DNA from: Candidatus Acidiferrales bacterium
GTDB lineage: Bacteria > Acidobacteriota > Terriglobia > Acidiferrales > UBA7541
DNA length: 56,938 nucleotides
Direction of reading: 5' to 3'
Assembly (NCBI GenBank): GCA_030037775.1
Contig: JASHQB010000158.1
Location: 1-56,938 of the forward strand
In this document: in pieces, positions 40,797 to 50,213 of the stretch
Position numbering within the stretch: the first letter of the stretch is position 1
Layout of the letters: every line of letters begins with the position of its first letter
The notes under the pieces: generated by a model
Seen by the model: the letters and a program-made list of their open reading frames with translations, nothing else
The model's database searches: none
What the model was told of the DNA's origin: nothing
Position numbers and translations under genes: made by a program

Positions 40797-40845
40797 GTCA
40801 TCTGCCCCCTTTCTTGGGGGCGATTCAAGGCGAACTCCAACACCC
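40786..40845 (-). promoter_or_regulatory. Fluoride riboswitch 10 (crcB motif), mutS-like operon
   Basis: Minus strand: GGUG-UU-GGAGUU-CGCC (P2), UUGAAUCGCCCCC...GGGGGCAGAUG (P3), ACUCCUACGAGGG. It lies 110 nt before the first mutS-like gene. Confidence 0.92.
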
Positions 40846-40853
40846 GCACGGCG

Positions 40854-40882
40854 ATTATGCCGAGCGACTGGAAACAAGTCAA
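40854..40882 (-). promoter_or_regulatory. Sigma70-type promoter of mutS-like operon
   Basis: TTGACT (40877-40882), a 17-nt spacer, CATAAT (40854-40859). Confidence 0.7.
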
Positions 40883-40904
40883 ACGGTAGTGTCTGCACCC
40901 TCAA

Positions 40905-41510
40905 AGGAGACGGGTCCCGCCTCGCTTTGTGTCCTTGGTTACAAGAGTCTTTGAGCCTTCGCCGCTGTGTTCAACCCTACAGCGGAGACCGAAGGCGCGC
41001 AGAACGCCTTTAGAATCTTCCTCGGCGAATTCGTATCAAACGTGGGTAGTGTCCTAATTTCATTTCGTTGCCTCAAATGGCGGCATTCGTACCGTCGGGA
41101 GCCGTGTTGATCTGAGGAAGAGCATGGAAGCTGTCGTTCAATCCCTTGCCCTCCCTTGGCTGACGTCGAGACGATGAAACAAGTCATATCCGACTCATTG
41201 TCGGGAGACAGCTTCGATGCGGGGCTCTTCACGGCATTCGCAGGGCTGGCCCTGTTGGATCCCCTTCCGTATATTTTCAACTTACAGTAACAAACACTCT
41301 CGCGCCCGATCGACGCGCAATCGCAGCCTGAATCCGCCGCGTCGCATTTCGAAGTCGGTTCACAGTCTGAAGCACTCCCGTGTCAGCCATCTCTTGGCCG
41401 GCTGCTCCCCGATCGGCGAAGTACGCCATTGCAATGCACGAACAAACTCTTGTTTAAGTTCTGAGGGCGCTGCGAGATAATAGGTTGTTTGTAAATGGAA
41501 AGCGCAAGTC
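40905..41510. other. Stretch without a supported gene
   Basis: About 600 nt. Only short frames are open, such as a 39-codon plus-strand ORF near 41174 (MKQVISDSLSGDSFDAG) and a minus-strand frame with no recognisable domain. No riboswitch, terminator or tRNA is seen. It marks the right border of the fluoride island. Confidence 0.4.
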
Positions 41511-42215
41511 ATGAGCGAAATCATGCGCAATCGGGGTGGCTACCTGGGGCCAAGGACTAATCGTCGGCTCTTGCGCGATTTGGCGTTTTGGAGCTGCTTG
41601 TTTTTGGCGTTCGCACGCGGCGGCCTTTGCGCCAACCGGGTTGACGGACTTCAGCATGCACCTTCCGCTTTGGCCGGACCAGGCCTAGAGTTCGCGATCG
41701 CCGATTTCGACGGGGATCATCGCCCCGATCTTGCTACTCTTCAAACTTGTCGAGATTGCTCCGCAGCTGGTAGCTACTGGATTCAGCTTCAACTCTCCGC
41801 AGCCGGACCGCAATCGATCCATGTTTTCGGGCCTCCGGGCGGCCTCGTCGTGGAGGCTCGCGATGTCAATGGAGATCACGCTGTTGATTTAGTCCTCTTC
41901 ACCGCATGGTCCAGGCAACCCGTGGCGGTACTTCTGAATAATGGCCACGGCAGTTTTTCGCGCGCCGAACCAGGTGCGTTCCTGGGAGCATTCAGGCAGT
42001 TCGATAAAAGCTGGGGTTCCATATCGAGCCGGCTAGCGGAGAATGTTGGCGTTCCTCCGAAATCGCAAGATGGCAGCTTTTCGGAAGCGGTAGAGCTGCC
42101 TTACGTCCGATCATTGACCGGCCCGATTCCTGCTTCAACCTTGGGCTTGGTCGTGAGCACCTCTGAACTGTCCTACGCGGGACGCGCTCCGCCCTTTGAA
42201 GTCTTCCACGCCTGA
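41511..42215 (+). CDS. Exported FG-GAP/VCBS-like protein
   Basis: A 234-residue protein with an N-terminal signal-like helix (LAFWSCLFLAFARGGLCA) and two FG-GAP-type blade motifs with Ca2+-binding Asp runs: AIADFDGDHRPDL and VEARDVNGDHAVDLV. Blades of this type build beta-propellers; two is too few for a whole one, so it may multimerise or be a shortened relative. It precedes the CzcBA efflux genes on the same strand, 170 nt upstream. Confidence 0.7.
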   Translation: MSEIMRNRGGYLGPRTNRRLLRDLAFWSCLFLAFARGGLCANRVDGLQHAPSALAGPGLEFAIADFDGDHRPDLATLQTCRDCSAAGSYWIQLQLSAAGPQSIHVFGPPGGLVVEARDVNGDHAVDLVLFTAWSRQPVAVLLNNGHGSFSRAEPGAFLGAFRQFDKSWGSISSRLAENVGVPPKSQDGSFSEAVELPYVRSLTGPIPASTLGLVVSTSELSYAGRAPPFEVFHA

Positions 42216-42387
42216 ACGCTCAGCGCTTCAATCCATAAAGGTATGCCCTTTAGTCGTTCACGGTTGGTTGAGCGAACGAAACCATCGATTGTGGGGCCAT
42301 GTCCGCATCCTTCGGCGTGCTGCGCACTCCAAGGAGCGGGCGCCACCCGTCAACTGAAATCAAGGAATGAGGCACGAGGTCAATTTC

Positions 42388-43527
42388 ATGAGATTCACGA
42401 GATTCGAACTACTTGCTCTGGCCATTACGGCGACACTGGCTTGTGGAAGCTGCGGCGGCGAATTCGATCCCGCTTCAGGCGCGGCCCCCACACCCCAGGT
42501 GGAGCAATCGGGCAACGCAGATGTGGTTACGGTCGAGCATCCCAACGAGTTTCCTCTCGCAACTGCGGGAAGAATCGAGGCCCCGCACAGGCTCAGCGTT
42601 ACCGGCTCCGTCTTTCCCGACACCAATCAGGAAATTCCAGTGATTTCGCTCGCCAGCGGCCGCGTGGTGGATGTTCGCGTAACGCTGGATCAAAACGTGT
42701 CTAAGGGTCAGTTGATGATGGAGGTCCAAAGCCCTGACGCCACCAACGCCTTCGACACGTACTTGAAGGCCACGAATGACGAGTTGCTTGCCAATAAGGC
42801 ATACGTGCGGGCGAAAGATCTTTACAGCCACGGTGCCCTCGCTCAGGGCCTGCTGGAGCAGGCTCAAGATGCCGAAGATGACGCGAAGGCAGATCTCGAT
42901 GCGGCGAACCGCCAGTTGAGCACACTGGGCGTCGATAAGAACCATCCTTCGGACATCGTGAGCGTCTACGCGCCGATTTCCGGCGTGATTGTGGCACAGA
43001 ATGTCACCAATGCCGCGGCAGCAGGCGTGACGTACTCCGGTTCAGCCACTGCGTTCACGATTGCCAATTTGTCGCACGTGTGGGTCATCTGCGACGTCTA
43101 CGAGAACGATCTGCCGCTGGTGCAGCTCGGTCAGGAAGCGAAGATCAGCCCGAACGCCTATCCCGACAAGGTGCTCACGGGCCGTGTGAGCGATATTGGG
43201 CCGGTGCTGGACCCAACAATTCGCACTGCCAAAGTGCGCATCGACGTGCCGAATCCGGGCATGCTGCGGCTGGGAATGTTCGTGACGGCGACGCTGGTCG
43301 GGCGGACGAAGGAAGTCCACGCGACCGTGCCGGCGGACGCGATCCTGCACCTGCACGATCAGGACTGGGTCTACGTGCCCGCTGGCGGCGACCACTTCCG
43401 GCGCATCGCCGTGCACGCCGGCGACATGCTGGCCGGCGGCAATCAGGAAATTCTCTCCGGCATCGCGCCCGGGCAGAAGGTGGTGAGGAGCATTCTGCAA
43501 CTGGAATCGGTGCTGGAGTCGCAATGA
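42388..43527 (+). CDS. czcB: RND efflux periplasmic adaptor (CzcB/CusB-like)
   Basis: A 379-residue membrane-fusion protein. The start at 42388 has GAGG 8 nt upstream; another ATG at 42367 in frame is less well spaced. The N-terminus ends in a lipobox-like LACG, suggesting a lipoprotein. A barrel-sandwich half, a coiled-coil hairpin (about 120-190) and VYAPISGVIVAQNVTNAAA with beta-barrel domains follow. It links the inner-membrane pump to an outer-membrane channel. Its stop overlaps the czcA start as ATGA. No czcC-like channel gene is in the window. Confidence 0.85.
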   Translation: MRFTRFELLALAITATLACGSCGGEFDPASGAAPTPQVEQSGNADVVTVEHPNEFPLATAGRIEAPHRLSVTGSVFPDTNQEIPVISLASGRVVDVRVTLDQNVSKGQLMMEVQSPDATNAFDTYLKATNDELLANKAYVRAKDLYSHGALAQGLLEQAQDAEDDAKADLDAANRQLSTLGVDKNHPSDIVSVYAPISGVIVAQNVTNAAAAGVTYSGSATAFTIANLSHVWVICDVYENDLPLVQLGQEAKISPNAYPDKVLTGRVSDIGPVLDPTIRTAKVRIDVPNPGMLRLGMFVTATLVGRTKEVHATVPADAILHLHDQDWVYVPAGGDHFRRIAVHAGDMLAGGNQEILSGIAPGQKVVRSILQLESVLESQ

Positions 43528-46500
43528 TCCGCAAGATCGTCGACTTCGCGCTCCAGAACAAATTCCTGGTGCTGGCCTTCGGCATTCTGCTATTCGCCTG
43601 GGGCATTGTGTCGTTCAAGCGGCTGCCGGTCGAGGCTTACCCGGACGTGGCCAACAACTACGTCGATATCATCGCGCAATGGCCAGGAATTTCCGCGGAG
43701 CAGATCGAGCAGCAGGTCACTATTCCGCTGGAAATCGTGATGAACGGCGTTCCCGGTGTGGCACACGTGCGTTCGTGGTCTATCTTTGGTCTGTCGACGG
43801 TCGAGCTCGTCTTCAGCGACGAGACCACGGACTTCGAGAACCGCGAACGCGTGCTGGAGCGGCTTTCCCAGGTAACACTGCCGCCCGGAGTAGTTCCGCA
43901 GATGGGGACTGACTGGAGCCCCGTCGGCCAGATCTATTTCTATGTCCTCCGCAGCAGCAACCCAGAATACGACGTGATGAACTTGAAGTCCCTTGATACC
44001 TGGGTGGTGCAAAAGTACCTAAAATCGGTTCCCGGCGTGGTGGATACGAACCCTTTCGGCGGTCCAACGCGTGAGTATCAGGTTCGCCTCGATCCGGACA
44101 AACTGGTCGATTACGGGCTGAGCCTGGCCCAAGTGGAACAGCAGCTCACAAACAACAATGTGAATGGCGGCGGCAGCTTCATTCAAGCAGGCGAGCAGCA
44201 GATCAACGTGCGCGAAGTCGGCCTGGTGCGCGACATTCAGGACATCGGCAACACGGTCGTGACTATGAAAGGTGGAACGCCGATTCGGGTCAAAGATCTG
44301 GGCGTCGTCGAGCAGGGGCCCACGATCCGTCTCGGCCAGTTCGGCGATGCCTACCGTCGCGAGGACGGAAAGCTAATCGATAACAACGACGTAGTATCCG
44401 GCATTCTCGTCCTGCAGAAGGGCGCGGATGCTCAGCCGACGCTCAATGGGATCAACAAGATGGTCGACGAACTGAACACGCAGATTCTGCCGAAAGGTGT
44501 CACCGTCCATCCCTTTATCGATCGCAGCGATCTGCTTCACCTGACAACGCACACGGTTCTGCACAACCTCAGCGAGGGCATCGTTCTGGTCGTCATCGTC
44601 CTGTTGCTCTTGCTTGGTAATGTGCGCGGCGCGCTGATCGTGGCTCTGACCATCCCGTTCTCATTGCTATTCGCGGCCATCTGCCTGGACCTGAAGCAGA
44701 TTCCCGCCAACCTTCTTTCGATAGGCGCGCTCGATTTCGGCATGGTCGTGGACGGAGCGGTGGTCATGGTGGAGAACATCGTCCGTCGCCTTTCGGCCAG
44801 GAACGGTGAGAATTCGCGTCCCACGCAAACGCGCATCGCGGATGCTGCACACGAGGTGCAGCGTCCGGTCTTCTACGCCATCGCGATCATCATCACAGCG
44901 TACCTGCCTATTTTCACACTGCAGGCAGTAGAAGGGCGCCTCTTCCGCCCTATGGCGTGGACAGTTGCTTTCGCCCTGCTGGGCGCCCTGTTCTTTTCCA
45001 TCGTCCTCGCGCCCGTTCTTTCCAGCTTAATCTTCAGCAACGGTGCGAAGGAATGGGAGAATCCGGCAATGGAGTTCCTGCGCGTACATTATCGCCGCTG
45101 CGTTCGCTGGGCGATTCGTCATCGCGGCCTTACCGTCGGGGTAGGCGTAGTCGGTCTGTTTTTGGCGATCTACCTTGCCTTCGGGGGCGTGATGGGCTCC
45201 GAGTTTCTGCCGCATCTCGACGAAGGCGCGCTGTGGGTCCGGGGTACGCTCAATCAGAGCATCGGGCCGACAGAGAGTATCGCCATTGCCGACCAAGCCC
45301 GACTGATTCTCTGCTCTTTTCCCGAAGCGACCGAATGCACCAGTCAGACTGGCCGCCCCGATGACGGCACCGACCACACCGGATTCTTCAATACAGAGTA
45401 TTTCGTTGGCTTGAAACCGGCAAAGGAATGGCGTCCGGTGTTCCGTAGAGACAAGGACAATCTGATTGCCTCCATGAACTACGAGTTGCAGAAACGGTTC
45501 CCTACGGTCATCTGGGGTTTCTCGCAGCCTATTGAAGACAATATGGAGGAGGCCGTCAGCGGAGTGAAAGGAGAACTAGCCACCAAAGTCTACGGGAGCG
45601 ACCTGCACAAGCTCGAGGCCCTTGCCGGTCAGATAGACAGCATTATGAGCCGCGTGCAGGGGATCACGGACCTGGGAGTTTTCCAAGTCACCGGACAGCC
45701 CGACCTGGATATTCAGGTGGACCGGCAGAAGGCGGCTCGTTGGGGCATCAACGTGGCCGATGTCCAGGATGCGGTGCAGACTGCCGTCGGAGGTACGGCA
45801 TTGACCCAGGTGCTCCGGGGCGAGGAAGTTTACAACCTGACGCTGCGCTATCTGCCACGGTACCGGGACACGGAAGAAGCCATTCGCAACATTCGCCTAC
45901 TGGCGCCAAGTGGCGAGCGCGTTTCGCTCGCCCAGCTGTGCGCCATTCGCGAAGCGGATGAAGGTTCGGAGATCTACCGCGAGAACAACCAGCGCTACGT
46001 GGCCATCAAGTACAGCGTACGCGGCCGGGCGCTGGGGGATGCTGTGAGAGAAGCTATAGCAAGAGTGAATGCCCAGGTGAAGCTGCCGCGCGGCTACCAC
46101 ATCGGCTGGGAAGGTGAATACCAGGGCGAAGTGCGTGCAGAGAAGCGGATGGCCATCATCGTGCCCATTACCGTATTGGTGATCTTCATCATTCTGTATG
46201 CGATGTACCGGTCGTTGAAGTGGGCTGTGCTCATCCTGGCCACGGTGGCCATGGCCAGCATCGGCGGGCTGCTCGCGCTGCTGGTCACAGGCACGAACTT
46301 CAGCGTTTCCTCGGGCGTCGGCTTCCTGGCGCTTTTCGGTGTCTCGGTACAAACGGGCGTCATCATGCTTGAATACATCAATCAGTTGCGTGCCGCAGGC
46401 CATCCCATCGAAGACTCTGCCGTGGAGGGTGCCGTCCTGAGGCTTCGGCCAATTATGATGACCATGCTCGTGGCCACGCTAGGCTTGCTGCCCGCAGCGA

Positions 46501-46667
46501 TGTCTCACGCCATCGGTTCGGACTCTCAGCGTCCATTCGCCATCGTCATTGTCGGAGGCCTTATCGTGAATCTGGCGATGAGTGTTTTCATCCTTCCCAC
46601 GCTCTACGTGTGGTTTGCGCGCGAGGGTGATCGACTCCCGGGACCAGAGGAATCCTTTGAGATCTAA
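43524..46667 (+). CDS. czcA: Heavy-metal RND efflux pump (CzcA-like)
   Basis: A 1047-residue inner-membrane pump of normal length with 12 helices in the RND pattern. It starts at 43524 (MIRKIVDFALQNKFLVLAF); the same frame is open further up, but that part lies within czcB. The DFGMVVDGAVVMVEN motif in helix 4 is the one of the divalent-cation (Zn/Co/Cd) group rather than the Cu/Ag group. Proton-driven export of heavy metals from the periplasm or cytosol is expected. No fluoride riboswitch precedes it. Confidence 0.93.
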   Translation: MIRKIVDFALQNKFLVLAFGILLFAWGIVSFKRLPVEAYPDVANNYVDIIAQWPGISAEQIEQQVTIPLEIVMNGVPGVAHVRSWSIFGLSTVELVFSDETTDFENRERVLERLSQVTLPPGVVPQMGTDWSPVGQIYFYVLRSSNPEYDVMNLKSLDTWVVQKYLKSVPGVVDTNPFGGPTREYQVRLDPDKLVDYGLSLAQVEQQLTNNNVNGGGSFIQAGEQQINVREVGLVRDIQDIGNTVVTMKGGTPIRVKDLGVVEQGPTIRLGQFGDAYRREDGKLIDNNDVVSGILVLQKGADAQPTLNGINKMVDELNTQILPKGVTVHPFIDRSDLLHLTTHTVLHNLSEGIVLVVIVLLLLLGNVRGALIVALTIPFSLLFAAICLDLKQIPANLLSIGALDFGMVVDGAVVMVENIVRRLSARNGENSRPTQTRIADAAHEVQRPVFYAIAIIITAYLPIFTLQAVEGRLFRPMAWTVAFALLGALFFSIVLAPVLSSLIFSNGAKEWENPAMEFLRVHYRRCVRWAIRHRGLTVGVGVVGLFLAIYLAFGGVMGSEFLPHLDEGALWVRGTLNQSIGPTESIAIADQARLILCSFPEATECTSQTGRPDDGTDHTGFFNTEYFVGLKPAKEWRPVFRRDKDNLIASMNYELQKRFPTVIWGFSQPIEDNMEEAVSGVKGELATKVYGSDLHKLEALAGQIDSIMSRVQGITDLGVFQVTGQPDLDIQVDRQKAARWGINVADVQDAVQTAVGGTALTQVLRGEEVYNLTLRYLPRYRDTEEAIRNIRLLAPSGERVSLAQLCAIREADEGSEIYRENNQRYVAIKYSVRGRALGDAVREAIARVNAQVKLPRGYHIGWEGEYQGEVRAEKRMAIIVPITVLVIFIILYAMYRSLKWAVLILATVAMASIGGLLALLVTGTNFSVSSGVGFLALFGVSVQTGVIMLEYINQLRAAGHPIEDSAVEGAVLRLRPIMMTMLVATLGLLPAAMSHAIGSDSQRPFAIVIVGGLIVNLAMSVFILPTLYVWFAREGDRLPGPEESFEI

Positions 46668-46721
46668 ATCCCGGCTTTTGTGCTCGCTCCATCGGCCTGG
46701 GCTGATTCGCCGCCACTGACT

Positions 46722-49700
46722 CTATGGTTCAATCGCGGCGACCACGTGATTCTGCTTCAGCATCGCGTTGAACGCCCCTGTGTCCTTCTCGACGAGTTGC
46801 CTAAACTCCGCCTGAATCTCCGCCAGCTGTCGCTTGAACTCATCGTTCACGGCGATTTGTTGCGCAGTCGGCGCAAGATCACCACCACCGCTTCCGCTTC
46901 CGGGCGTGCCAACCATCGGCCCCACCATCCAACTGATGCGCTCGTAGAGCTGGACGGGATTCCGGAAAGCGTCTTCGCTGCGGCCGGTATTGTGGACGTC
47001 AATCAGCTGTCCCTCGAGCGCAACGACCCTGACCTCGAAATCCTTGGCCGCCTGTATCGCGCTTGCATTCTTCTGCGCATCGGCACCCAGGACGGTTTCG
47101 AGATCCTCGACTTGCCGCCGCGTCCATTCCAGATGATTGATCATGTCTGCCGCTTGGTTCTCCTCCGCCAACACCGCGCGGGCAAACTGCACTTGCTCAC
47201 GGATCGATTGTTCGGTACCCGGCGAGTGCGGATCAGGCAGTACGGTAATTTGGGCGGTTCCTTCATTCCCGCCAGCTTTCACGTGGACCGTATAATTCCC
47301 TGGCGGCACGACCGGGCCGGCGGGCGGTATTCGCGTACCGTACGCGGCGTAATTGTGATGCGGCTCGGCCCACGGCGCGTCGAACGGGGTGGTCTGCATC
47401 TTCACAGGCGAGCCGGGTTCATAACGCAGGTCCCACCATACGCGATTCAGTCCGGCCTGCCCCTCCACCTTCAGCGTGCGGATCGTTTCGTTGTTCGCGC
47501 CCGTAAACGTAACCTCCGCTTCGTGCACCGGCGCCTTCAGCCAGAAGTTGATGTCTGCGCCGTAGGGAGGATTTTCTCCGCTGACGTGCCCGCCAACATC
47601 AGATTCGCGGGCGTCGTCGGTGTGCCGGAAGCGGTAGGCGGGCCGTGGCTTGAACAGTTGGAAGTCTTTCGATTGAGCAGCGTCCCATTCGCGAAGGGGA
47701 GTGATGTCGTCGAGAATCCACACGCCGCGTCCATGAGTGGCGATGACTAGGTCGTTGAACCGGGGCTGCTCCTGCAACCAGTACACCGGCGCAGGTGGCA
47801 AATTATTCCGCAGGCGCATCCAGTGGTCGCCATCGTCCCACGTGACATAGAGCGCGTTGTCCGTACCCAGGAACAACATGCCTTTGCGGACCGGGTCTTC
47901 GATAATAATGTGCGCGCTGCTGTTCATGCCTTTTGGCACGGCGTCGCTTATGAGTCTCCAGCTTGCGCCGTAATCTGTCGTTTTGTATGCGCGAGCATCG
48001 TAGATTCCGACGTGCTGCAGATTCACCGTGATATACGCCGTGCCGGCATCGAAGTGCGAAGGTTCGACGTTCCATACGGTTCCCCAAGCAGGCAGATCGG
48101 GAATGTTCTTGGTCACGTTGCTCCAGTGGCCGCCGGCATCCTGCGTGACGTTGACTTGACCGTCATCACTCCCGGTCCATATAACGCCGGCTTTAACCGG
48201 CGATTCGGCGATGGAATAGATCGTTGCGCCGGAATAGGTCACGAGGTCATCCGAAGTGATCCCGCCCGAGTTCTGCTCATGGTCTTTGTTGTCCGCGGTG
48301 AGGTCGGGACTGATAACCTTCCACGATTGACCACCGTCGGTGGTCATGAACACGACTTGGGCACCAACATATACGCGGTTGTGATCATGGGGCGAGATGG
48401 CAATCGGGGTCACCCAATCCCAGCGATATTTCATATTCGCCGGCGCCCAGCCGTAGCTGGTGATCGGCCAGGCGGACACATCTCGCGCCATGCCATTGCG
48501 CATGTCGATGCGATCGATGCGGCCATTGTCGCAGCCGGACCACACAATATTCGAATCGACAGGGTCGGGCACTGCGAAACCGTCTTCGCATCCACCCGCG
48601 CCGGTCCAGTAGCCCAGAGACATCCCGTTCCCGAAAAAGCCACCAGAAAGAGTGCGGCTTGGGCCGCGAAACGACGACTTGTCCTGGATATTGCCCATGA
48701 CGTTGTAGGGAATCTCGTTGTCGGCGGTTACGTGATAGGTCTGCGAGATCGGTAGCAGGAAGCGCTGATACGTCGCGCCGCGGTTGTTGCTGATGCTTAC
48801 CCCGGCGTCATTCGCCACGAGTATGCGGTTTGCGTTCGTAGGATCAATCCAGATGTCGTGATTATCGCCACCTGCGGATTCAAGGCCGGTTGCGGGGGGA
48901 GGGCCGCTTGTGGCCTCTGCACCGCCACCGCCTCCGCCAAACCCGCCCGGCTGAAACACGGTGTTGCCGCCGTCGCGCGACATGCTGAACGCAACCGAAA
49001 GAAAGTAGAGCAGGTTCTCATCGTCAGGCGAAACCGCAAATCGGGTGTAGTAAGGCGACCGCTCCGTTGTGACGTGCGATTGATTGACTAGCGTCCACGA
49101 GCGACCGCGATCGTCGGAACGATACAGGCCCGGCGTGGTGTCTTGCAGCAGAGCGTAAACGCGATTCGGATTGCTCGCGGCGACTGCTACCGCCACTTTC
49201 CCAATCGGATGGTCCGCGGCGGGCAATCCATGACCGCTGATTTTGACCCAGTTGTTTCCACCGTCGCGACTGACGTAGACGCCGCTGCCCGTTCCGCCGC
49301 TGTCCAAATTCCATCGGTGAATCTCCACCTGCCACATCCCGGCGTAAATGGTGTTGGAGTCACTCGGGTCCATCGCCATTTCGGAACAACCCGTATCGTC
49401 GTTGACGTAGAGAACCTGCTGCCAAGTTTTCCCTCCGTCGCTCGTGCGAAAGATGCCGCGCTCGTGCTGCGGACGAAACGCCTGACCTATCGCGCAAACA
49501 AAAGCGATGTTGGCATCGTGGGGATCCACGAGGATGCGCGCGATGTGTCCGGTCTGCTCGAGGCCCACGTGCTGCCAGCTTCGGCCCGCGTCGGTCGATT
49601 TATAGATTCCGTCGCCCAATGAATAATACGGCCGGATCAGCCACGGCTCTCCTGTGCCCGCCCAGATCACATCGTGATCGGACGGCGCCATGGCCAGCGC

Positions 49701-50033
49701 TCCCACCGCGGACACGTCTTCGCGGTCAAACACCGGCGTCCAGTTCGTGCCGGCATCGGAGGTTTTCCAAATGCCGCCGTCTGCAGCGCCGATGTAAACG
49801 ACGTTAGGATTTCCCGGCTCGCCAATAATGGACGCGACCCGGTTGCCCTCGGGCCCGAGCGCACGAAAATGCAGCGCACCAAGTCGATTCGCGCCACCTT
49901 CCATCTCATCTTGCCCGGCGCTGCGGCCTTGGGCGACGCCCGGCGCTGGCCAGAGCAGGCCAATTCCCGCTATGAGCATTACAAGGATCATTGCCCGATT
50001 CGGCTTTCTCGGCGACCACTCGTCACGGTGCAT
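46722..50033 (-). CDS. Exported BNR/VPS10-like beta-propeller protein 1
   Basis: A 1103-residue exported protein. A signal peptide (MILVMLIAGIGLLWPAPGVAQG) precedes many BNR-type repeats of the S-x-D-x-G-x-x-W form (KSTDAGRSWQHVG, RTSDGGKTWQQVL, MTTDGGQSWKVIS), ending near residue 770. The last third holds a beta-sandwich part and a helical region. It resembles sortilin/xyloglucanase-type propellers common in Acidobacteriota; the ligand is unknown. It is a paralogue of the next gene upstream and converges with czcA. Confidence 0.82.
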   Translation of the reverse strand: MHRDEWSPRKPNRAMILVMLIAGIGLLWPAPGVAQGRSAGQDEMEGGANRLGALHFRALGPEGNRVASIIGEPGNPNVVYIGAADGGIWKTSDAGTNWTPVFDREDVSAVGALAMAPSDHDVIWAGTGEPWLIRPYYSLGDGIYKSTDAGRSWQHVGLEQTGHIARILVDPHDANIAFVCAIGQAFRPQHERGIFRTSDGGKTWQQVLYVNDDTGCSEMAMDPSDSNTIYAGMWQVEIHRWNLDSGGTGSGVYVSRDGGNNWVKISGHGLPAADHPIGKVAVAVAASNPNRVYALLQDTTPGLYRSDDRGRSWTLVNQSHVTTERSPYYTRFAVSPDDENLLYFLSVAFSMSRDGGNTVFQPGGFGGGGGGAEATSGPPPATGLESAGGDNHDIWIDPTNANRILVANDAGVSISNNRGATYQRFLLPISQTYHVTADNEIPYNVMGNIQDKSSFRGPSRTLSGGFFGNGMSLGYWTGAGGCEDGFAVPDPVDSNIVWSGCDNGRIDRIDMRNGMARDVSAWPITSYGWAPANMKYRWDWVTPIAISPHDHNRVYVGAQVVFMTTDGGQSWKVISPDLTADNKDHEQNSGGITSDDLVTYSGATIYSIAESPVKAGVIWTGSDDGQVNVTQDAGGHWSNVTKNIPDLPAWGTVWNVEPSHFDAGTAYITVNLQHVGIYDARAYKTTDYGASWRLISDAVPKGMNSSAHIIIEDPVRKGMLFLGTDNALYVTWDDGDHWMRLRNNLPPAPVYWLQEQPRFNDLVIATHGRGVWILDDITPLREWDAAQSKDFQLFKPRPAYRFRHTDDARESDVGGHVSGENPPYGADINFWLKAPVHEAEVTFTGANNETIRTLKVEGQAGLNRVWWDLRYEPGSPVKMQTTPFDAPWAEPHHNYAAYGTRIPPAGPVVPPGNYTVHVKAGGNEGTAQITVLPDPHSPGTEQSIREQVQFARAVLAEENQAADMINHLEWTRRQVEDLETVLGADAQKNASAIQAAKDFEVRVVALEGQLIDVHNTGRSEDAFRNPVQLYERISWMVGPMVGTPGSGSGGGDLAPTAQQIAVNDEFKRQLAEIQAEFRQLVEKDTGAFNAMLKQNHVVAAIEP

Positions 50034-50213
50034 CTCTACCTCCCCGGTTCGATAGAATTCGCCGCTAAACTATCGCTAGTAGTACACAAAGCACAAGCGA
50101 ATGCTTGAGCCCTCGTCTCCAGCCGATAAGTTGAAGGAATCGAACTGTAGGACCAAGCAAGCAAAGACAGAATGGTGCGCTAATGAACTAGTTCGAGCTA
50201 GCTTGATCGCGGG
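50034..50213 (-). other. Gap between the two BNR/VPS10-like genes
   Basis: 180 nt with no ORF of note. A-rich on the minus strand near 50160; no clear terminator stem seen. Confidence 0.3.

Noticed and set aside
5105-40845. The recurring GGAGTCATC...GAACTCC blocks first looked like dispersed DNA repeats, operators or MITEs
   Set aside because: On the strand of the downstream gene they fold as the crcB-motif aptamer with covarying helices and stand before genes every time, so they are riboswitches.
40939-41280. Minus-strand 113-codon ORF and a TTCAACCCTACAG tRNA-like stretch near 40969
   Set aside because: The ORF shows no domain or good start; the stretch cannot be folded into a tRNA with acceptor and anticodon arms.
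43080-43523. N-terminal extension of czcA
   Set aside because: It lies wholly inside czcB in another frame; the true start is the ATG at 43524 with the usual RND N-terminus.
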